Shown: in pieces, positions 6,168 to 10,227 of the stretch
How positions within the stretch are numbered: the stretch's first letter is position 1
How the letters are laid out: the number at the start of each line of letters is the position of its first letter
Assembly: GCA_964569095.1 (NCBI GenBank)
Contig: CAZMTB010000065.1
Location: forward strand, 1-10,227
Origin: JALWSI01 sp964569095 [NCBI: uncultured Aquificales bacterium]
Lineage (GTDB): Bacteria; Thermosulfidibacterota; Thermosulfidibacteria; Thermosulfidibacterales
Length of the DNA stretch: 10,227 bases
Direction: 5' to 3'
The notes under the pieces: generated by a model
The model's database searches: none
The model's input: only the letters and a program-made list of their open reading frames with translations
Told to the model about the DNA's origin: nothing
Program-made: the position numbers and the translations under genes

Positions 6168-6175
6168 AGGAGGAG
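6168..6175 (+). promoter_or_regulatory. Ribosome binding site that decides the flgF start
   Basis: AGGAGGAG lies 6 nt before the ATG at 6182. An in-frame ATG at 6137 overlaps the sigma-54 promoter and would lie upstream of the transcription start, so 6182 is the real start. Confidence 0.75.
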
Positions 6176-6181
6176 AGAGGA

Positions 6182-7027
6182 ATGATTAGCAGCTTGTACA
6201 CAGGCGCAGCAGGAATGGTGGTTGGCGAGAGAAGAATAGACGTCATCGCCAACAACATCGCCAATGTTGACACCCCGGGATACAAGGCCGATGGAATGAC
6301 CTTCTCGGACTACCTTCTCACCCACGGGTACGTGAAGGGTTATCCCCAGGATCCTCCCTCTCCCATTCCTCAATCGGCTCTGGCCCCCGAGGAACCCTCT
6401 TCTCCCGATCCTTTCGACGCAAAGAATCCCATCGTCTTTCCAGACGAGCACTACGTGAACTTCTCTGAGGGACCCCTCCAGGAGACGGGGAACACCTTTG
6501 ACGTGGCCATCAGGGGAAGGGGATTCTTCATGGTTCAGACCGACAAGGGATACGCCTTCACCCGCAAGGGCATATTCCACGTGGATCCCGCTACCAAGTA
6601 CCTGGTGACCGACGACGGGTATCCGGTGATGAAGAGGGTGCCCGAGGGTCAGCCGCCCGAACCAATCACCATAGACGACACCACGAAAGAGGTGGTGATC
6701 CGATACGACGGCGGGGTGGTGGTGGATGGTACCCTGGTGGGAGAGATAGACGTGAGAGACTTCAAGGAGCCCTACAACCAGGTTCTGGAGAAGGCCGGTT
6801 ACACCCTGTTCGTTCCAAAAGACCCGGCGAATCTCGGTTACTCCCGTGATCCTGACGAGAACCAGGTGTTGCAGGGCTACGTTGAGAAGTCGAACGTGAA
6901 CGCGGTCAGGTCCATGGTGGAGCTGATAAACGCCTTCAGGCACTACGAGAGCTGCCAGAAGGCCATACAGATAACCTTCGAAGACGTGACCAGAGCCACG
7001 GTCACCGAGGTTGGACGGGTTGGATAA
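6182..7027 (+). CDS. flgF: Flagellar basal-body rod protein FlgF
   Basis: FlgF is a proximal rod subunit of the flagellar basal body, exported by the flagellar type III apparatus into the periplasm. The 281-residue protein begins MISSLYTGAAGM and carries the rod-family motif ANNIANVDTPGYK at residues 23-35. The central part has the FlgE/F/G-type VAIRGRGFFMVQT strand block, and the C-terminus has GYVEKSNVNAVRSMVELI (from about 232), the conserved helix that zips with other axial proteins. There is no cleavable signal peptide, as expected. The start is set by the AGGAGGAG at 6168-6175 and by the promoter position. The gene is 30 nt upstream of flgG, and its N- and C-terminal motifs are paralogous to those of FlgG. 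The FlgF identity rests on the proline in DTPGYK, the lack of the FlgG-specific segment, and its place before flgG. Confidence 0.92.
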   Translation: MISSLYTGAAGMVVGERRIDVIANNIANVDTPGYKADGMTFSDYLLTHGYVKGYPQDPPSPIPQSALAPEEPSSPDPFDAKNPIVFPDEHYVNFSEGPLQETGNTFDVAIRGRGFFMVQTDKGYAFTRKGIFHVDPATKYLVTDDGYPVMKRVPEGQPPEPITIDDTTKEVVIRYDGGVVVDGTLVGEIDVRDFKEPYNQVLEKAGYTLFVPKDPANLGYSRDPDENQVLQGYVEKSNVNAVRSMVELINAFRHYESCQKAIQITFEDVTRATVTEVGRVG

Positions 7028-7057
7028 AAATAAGAGGTTAGAGCAGGAGGAGCAGCT

Positions 7058-7846
7058 ATGTTGAGGGCATTGTGGACGGCAGTTACGGGAATGAGGGCCC
7101 AACAGCTTAACATCGACGTGATCTCCAACAACCTCGCCAACGTCAACACTGTTGGGTTCAAGAGGACCAGGGCCGACTTTCAGGACCTCATGTACCAGAC
7201 CTTGAGGCCACCCGGGGCAGACAGCACCGCCAACACCAAGATTCCCACGGGAATCCAGGTGGGATTGGGAGTGCGTCCCGCTGCCCTGGAGAAGATCTTC
7301 TTGCAGGGTAACTTCAAGCTCACCGACAACCCTCTGGACATTGCAATAGAGGGCAAGGGTTTCTTCCAGATCACCCTGCCCAACGGCGATACAGCCTACA
7401 CGAGGTCTGGTGCCTTCAAGATTGACGACCAGGGACGGATGGTGACCTCTGACGGGTACCTCCTGGAGCCTGCCATCACCATCCCCTCTGACGCGATAGA
7501 CATCTCCATTGGAGAGGACGGGACCGTAAGCGTACTCCAGCCGGGAAACACCGATTACACCCAGGTGGGCCAGATCCAGATAGCCACCTTCCAGAATCCC
7601 GCCGGCCTCAAGAGCATAGGCCGCAACCTCTTCCTGGAGACAGGTTCCTCTGGTCCTGCCACCGTGGGAACCCCGGGGGAAGACCAGTTCGGCACCCTGG
7701 CCCAGGGGTACGTGGAGATGTCCAACGTGGACACCGTGGAAGAGATGGTGAACCTCATCGTGGCGCAGAGGGCCTACGAGGCCAACTCCAAGACGATTCA
7801 GACCGGAGACGACATGCTGCGCATTGCCAACAACCTGAGGAGGTAA
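7058..7846 (+). CDS. flgG: Flagellar distal rod protein FlgG
   Basis: FlgG forms the distal rod that passes through the P and L rings and joins the hook. The 262-residue length is typical. It starts [16 protein letters not shown] with the rod motif [19 protein letters not shown] at residues 23-41. The FlgG-specific segment [20 protein letters not shown] follows at 46-65, the insert that distinguishes rod FlgG from hook FlgE. The centre has [20 protein letters not shown] (96-115), and the C-terminus has [19 protein letters not shown] and [25 protein letters not shown] at 7045-7050, 7 nt before the ATG, supports the start. It is the second gene of the sigma-54 operon, followed by flgA after 6 nt. 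This is one of the firmest calls in the window. Confidence 0.97.
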   Translation: MLRALWTAVTGMRAQQLNIDVISNNLANVNTVGFKRTRADFQDLMYQTLRPPGADSTANTKIPTGIQVGLGVRPAALEKIFLQGNFKLTDNPLDIAIEGKGFFQITLPNGDTAYTRSGAFKIDDQGRMVTSDGYLLEPAITIPSDAIDISIGEDGTVSVLQPGNTDYTQVGQIQIATFQNPAGLKSIGRNLFLETGSSGPATVGTPGEDQFGTLAQGYVEMSNVDTVEEMVNLIVAQRAYEANSKTIQTGDDMLRIANNLRR

Positions 7847-7852
7847 AGGGCC

Positions 7853-8563
7853 ATGATGGGGCGTAGAACGGGATTGAAGCTGCCTGCTGTGTTGCTCTTC
7901 TCCTGCTGCTTCACCTTGTTTTTTGGTCTTGTTGGTGTCTTCTCCGCGGCATCTGCGGGCACCCTCGCCCACGAGGCGGCTGGGTACCTGGAGGACGTGG
8001 TGGGAAGCCCGGTTAAGATCATTGAGGTTGAGGCGGGACGAACCCTGTCCCGCCTCCATGCCCCTTTCCACATCCTAAGGCACACCGGTGGATGGCAGAG
8101 GGGCGAGACCTCACTTCTGGTGGCGGGAGAGAACGGGCGCACGGCATGGGTTAAGGTGAGGTTTGGCGTAGAGGCCACCGTGGTGGCAGCGGCCCACGAG
8201 ATAGACAGGGGAAGGGTGCTCTCCCAGAGCGACCTGGTGTTGCGCCGGGACATATTTGCTCCCAAGGAGGTGCTTTCTGCCATCACGGATCCCACCCAGG
8301 TGGTGGGAATGACCGCCAGCAGGCACATCTCTGCTGGTTCCATCATCACCCCGCGCCTGGTGAAGAAGACGGTTCTGGTGAAACGGGGCGACCTTGTCAC
8401 CGTTAGCGTGGAGGCCGGAGACATCGTGATTCTTGCCAAGGCCAAGGCCCTTAAGTCGGGGACCCTCGGCGACGAGATACCCCTGCAGAACATCGCCACT
8501 GGCAGGAGCTTCTCGGGAGTGGTGGCGGGTCACGACAGGATAGTCGTGGAGATAGGAGGCTGA
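7853..8563 (+). CDS. flgA: Flagella basal-body P-ring formation protein FlgA
   Basis: FlgA is the periplasmic chaperone that helps FlgI assemble into the P ring around the rod. The 236-residue protein has a long Sec signal (MMGRRTGLKLPAVLL and on to about residue 36, cut near SAASA-GT), then an N-terminal domain (about 37-107). The SAF-type C-terminal domain runs from about 110 to 236, with AAAHEIDRGRVLSQSDLVLR (112-131), GMTASRHISAGSIITP (152-167) and the closing VKRGDLVTVSVEAG and FSGVVAGHDRIVVEI strands. GAGGAGG at 7837-7843, inside the end of flgG, lies 9 nt before the first of two adjacent ATG codons (7853, 7856); the first has the better spacing. It sits between flgG and flgH, a usual place for flgA in this kind of operon, and only 2 nt separate it from flgH. 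Confidence 0.93.
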   Translation: MMGRRTGLKLPAVLLFSCCFTLFFGLVGVFSAASAGTLAHEAAGYLEDVVGSPVKIIEVEAGRTLSRLHAPFHILRHTGGWQRGETSLLVAGENGRTAWVKVRFGVEATVVAAAHEIDRGRVLSQSDLVLRRDIFAPKEVLSAITDPTQVVGMTASRHISAGSIITPRLVKKTVLVKRGDLVTVSVEAGDIVILAKAKALKSGTLGDEIPLQNIATGRSFSGVVAGHDRIVVEIGG

Positions 8564-8565
8564 CG

Positions 8566-9291
8566 ATGAAACGGCTCTGTCTGTTGTTGCTGGTTGCGGG
8601 TCTTCTTGGTACCGGCTGTGCAAGCAAGCAGGCCATGATGGAGACCTTCAGGGAGGCCCCTCCCCTGAAGACCTGGGAGGAGCACCCGAGGCAGAGGGAC
8701 CGTTTTCCCCTGGATCAGGCCTACATGAGCGAGGGTTCTCTGGTGACCAAGGGAAAGGTGAACAAGACCCTCTTTGCCGACTTCAGGGCGCGCCACGTGA
8801 ACGACATGGTGACCATAATAGTGAAGGAGTCGGCCTCTTCCTCTGACGACGCCAAGGCCGAGAACAACAGGGAGTGGTCGGCCAACACCAAGCTCACCAA
8901 GCTCTTTGGCCTGAAGGACGAGATCTCTGCCCTCTTCGGAGTGAAGGATCCCTCTACCCTCATGGACATGAGCTCCAAGGCGGAGTTCAAGGGCAAAGGC
9001 AAGAACACCCAGAGCACCACCCTGGAGACCAGGATAGCGGCCCTGGTGATTGAGGAGTTGCCCAACGGGAACCTGGTGATCGAGGGACGCAGGGACCTCT
9101 TCGTGAACGGCGAGAGGAAGGTTATCGCCATCAGGGGCGTAATACGGCCCCAGGACATCTCTCCCGACAACACCATCTCCTCGGAGTACGTGGCCAACGC
9201 CCAGATCATTTACCAGGGCGAGGGAATAGTGTCGCAGAGCCAGCAGCCGGGACTCTTCACCAAGCTGCTGCTCTTCTTCTGGCCGTTCTGA
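8566..9291 (+). CDS. flgH: Flagellar L-ring lipoprotein FlgH
   Basis: FlgH forms the L ring, the bushing of the rod in the outer membrane, so this organism has an outer membrane. The 241-residue protein has a lipoprotein signal ([18 protein letters not shown]) with Cys18 as the likely lipidated residue; the -3 position is Gly rather than the usual Leu, a mild departure. The family blocks follow: [20 protein letters not shown] (69-88, where many homologs have VGD instead of VND), [19 protein letters not shown] (167-185), [20 protein letters not shown] (191-210) and the C-terminal [20 protein letters not shown] ending in WPF. The start has TAGGAGG at 8553-8559, 6 nt upstream. It is followed by flgI after 13 nt. 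Confidence 0.96.
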   Translation: MKRLCLLLLVAGLLGTGCASKQAMMETFREAPPLKTWEEHPRQRDRFPLDQAYMSEGSLVTKGKVNKTLFADFRARHVNDMVTIIVKESASSSDDAKAENNREWSANTKLTKLFGLKDEISALFGVKDPSTLMDMSSKAEFKGKGKNTQSTTLETRIAALVIEELPNGNLVIEGRRDLFVNGERKVIAIRGVIRPQDISPDNTISSEYVANAQIIYQGEGIVSQSQQPGLFTKLLLFFWPF

Positions 9292-9304
9292 TGGGGAGGC
9301 AGCC

Positions 9305-10227
9305 ATGCTGAGAACGAGGTTGAGATGGACGGCGACGGCGTTGGTGGTAGCTTTACTGCTGCTTCTGGTGATTCCCCAGAGGGCTTGGTGCGTAAGGATA
9401 AAGGAACTAACCCACGTTGAGGGGGCCCGCGAGAATATGCTCACCGGTTACGGGATAGTGGTGGGCCTGGACGACACGGGGGACGACACAAAGAGCTACT
9501 ACCAGAGCATAGCCAACATGCTGGAGCACTTTGGGATAAGGGTTCCAGCAGACAAGGTGGACGTGGGCAACGTGGCGGCGGTGATGGTGACTGCCAAGCT
9601 GCCCCCCTTTGCCAAACCCGGCATGGAGATAGACATAGACGTGGCCTCGGTGGGGGATGCAGACAGCCTCGCAGGGGGCACCCTAATAATGACCCCCCTG
9701 CTGGGTCCCGACGGTAAGGTGTATGCAGTGGCCCAGGGTCCCCTCACCATGGGGGGATTCAACACCAGGGGAGGTGGAGGGAAGACCCAGAAGAACCATC
9801 CCACGGCGGTTCACGTGCCCAACGGGGCCATTGTGGAGAGGGCAGTCCCCATCACCTTTGCCCAGAAGGACAGCATTCGCCTCTTCCTCAACACTCCCGA
9901 CTTCGCCACCGCTTCGCGCATAGCCACTGCAGTGAACATGGTGTGGCCAAACTCGGCCAAGGCCTCTGATCCGGCCACCGTTGAAGTGATTCTTCCCCCC
10001 AGGTACCGGAACAACCCCGTGCCCTTCGTGGCCCAGCTGCAGGAGCTGGAGGTTGCACCGGACATACGGGCCAAGGTGGTGCTGGACGAGAGAACGGGTA
10101 CGGTGGTGATGGGAGGAGAGGTGAGAATACTGCCCGTGGCCATATCCCACGGCAACCTCTCCATCTCCATCGCTCCCCCTAAGGGTGGAAGACAGGCAGG
10201 TGCAGAGCAGAAGACGGTATTTCTTGG
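9305..10227 (+). CDS. flgI: Flagellar P-ring protein FlgI (3' partial)
   Basis: FlgI builds the P ring in the periplasm. The gene starts at ATG 9305, with GGGGAGG at 9293-9299, and is open to the right edge, giving 307 complete codons of a usual 360-380. A signal peptide (residues 1-29, LALLLLLV-type core, cut near AWC-V) precedes [20 protein letters not shown] (31-50), the standard mature N-terminus. [12 protein letters not shown] (50-61) replaces the more usual GLNGTGD with an acidic version. Further family blocks are [17 protein letters not shown] (90-106), [20 protein letters not shown] (110-129), [18 protein letters not shown] (130-147), [12 protein letters not shown] (171-182), [19 protein letters not shown] (193-211) and [18 protein letters not shown] (258-275). 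FlgA, two genes upstream, is its chaperone. The C-terminal part and whatever follows lie outside the window. Confidence 0.96.
   Translation, partial: MLRTRLRWTATALVVALLLLLVIPQRAWCVRIKELTHVEGARENMLTGYGIVVGLDDTGDDTKSYYQSIANMLEHFGIRVPADKVDVGNVAAVMVTAKLPPFAKPGMEIDIDVASVGDADSLAGGTLIMTPLLGPDGKVYAVAQGPLTMGGFNTRGGGGKTQKNHPTAVHVPNGAIVERAVPITFAQKDSIRLFLNTPDFATASRIATAVNMVWPNSAKASDPATVEVILPPRYRNNPVPFVAQLQELEVAPDIRAKVVLDERTGTVVMGGEVRILPVAISHGNLSISIAPPKGGRQAGAEQKTVFL

Larger units (their letters stand above)
5762..6181. other. Divergent intergenic region between rhodanese gene and flagellar operon
   Basis: This 420-base stretch has no convincing protein gene. The left end holds the rhodanese ribosome binding site and possible promoter, the middle the GNRA hairpin at 5886-5905, and the right end the sigma-54 promoter at 6138-6153. 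Between about 5925 and 6137 I see only a run of seven A (6018-6024) followed by TTT and a small CCCC-GTT-GGGG hairpin (6028-6038). This span could hold the enhancer site for the sigma-54 activator, but I cannot point to a specific binding site. Confidence 0.6.

Noticed and set aside
5867-8071. A 734-codon minus-strand ORF antisense to flgF, flgG and flgA
   Set aside because: It is in exact codon register with all three sense genes, so its lack of stops only reflects rarity of TTA, CTA and TCA codons in them. The translation is rich in His, Val, Gly and Leu with no recognisable domain, while the sense genes are firm.
8530-9444. A 304-codon minus-strand ORF antisense to flgH and the start of flgI
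   Set aside because: It is in register with flgH and has no recognisable protein features; the sense strand is clearly flgH.

Overview
The window reads as chromosome of an anaerobic, flagellated, Gram-negative bacterium. A member of Thermodesulfobacteriota (the former sulfur-metabolising Deltaproteobacteria), or a similar lineage such as Nitrospirota, fits best, and a thermophile is plausible. The reasons are: a COG1900/DUF39 homocysteine-biosynthesis protein, a family typical of anaerobes; P-ring and outer-membrane L-ring flagellar genes in the order flgF-flgG-flgA-flgH-flgI; a near-perfect sigma-54 promoter ahead of them; exported rhodanese domains; and heavy use of AGG/AGA for Arg and ATA for Ile in Glu/Lys/Arg/Val-rich proteins at fairly high GC. 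This placement is inferred from gene content and codon style, not from a database search.

Layout. (1) 1-722, plus strand: the C-terminal part of a sensor-histidine-kinase-like protein that is open at the left edge and has an eroded ATP-binding domain. (2) 802-4173, plus strand: a very tightly packed four-gene operon encoding a homocysteine biosynthesis protein, a CinA-type molybdopterin-binding-fold protein, a histidine phosphatase and the queuosine-pathway enzyme QueC. The gaps are 1 nt, 0 nt and a 4-nt overlap. (3) 4263-4943, plus strand: a secreted protein with a LamG/DUF1080-like beta-sandwich, starting at TTG. (4) 5027-5761, minus strand: an exported tandem rhodanese whose second domain lacks the catalytic Cys. 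It converges on gene 3. (5) 5762-6181: a 420-base divergent intergenic region holding a weak minus-strand promoter, a GNRA-capped hairpin with a competing alternative pairing, and the sigma-54 promoter at 6138-6153. (6) 6182 to the right edge, plus strand: flgF, flgG, flgA, flgH and flgI (cut off). These encode the proximal and distal rod proteins, the P-ring chaperone, the L-ring lipoprotein and the P-ring protein.

How the genes work together. The flg operon supplies the distal half of the flagellar basal body. FlgF and FlgG form the rod. FlgA chaperones FlgI into the P ring, and FlgH forms the L ring, so the rod can cross the periplasm and outer membrane. Its sigma-54 promoter gives an 18-nt leader and fixes the flgF start at 6182. 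The 802-4173 operon combines sulfur-amino-acid synthesis with nucleotide or cofactor chemistry and tRNA modification; no established pathway links these four, so the grouping may be functional or simply shared expression. I see no mobile element, CRISPR array, tRNA or rRNA. Most of the window is ordinary core genome. The best leads are the composition of the four-gene operon, the eroded kinase, the structured intergenic RNA candidate and the exported rhodanese.
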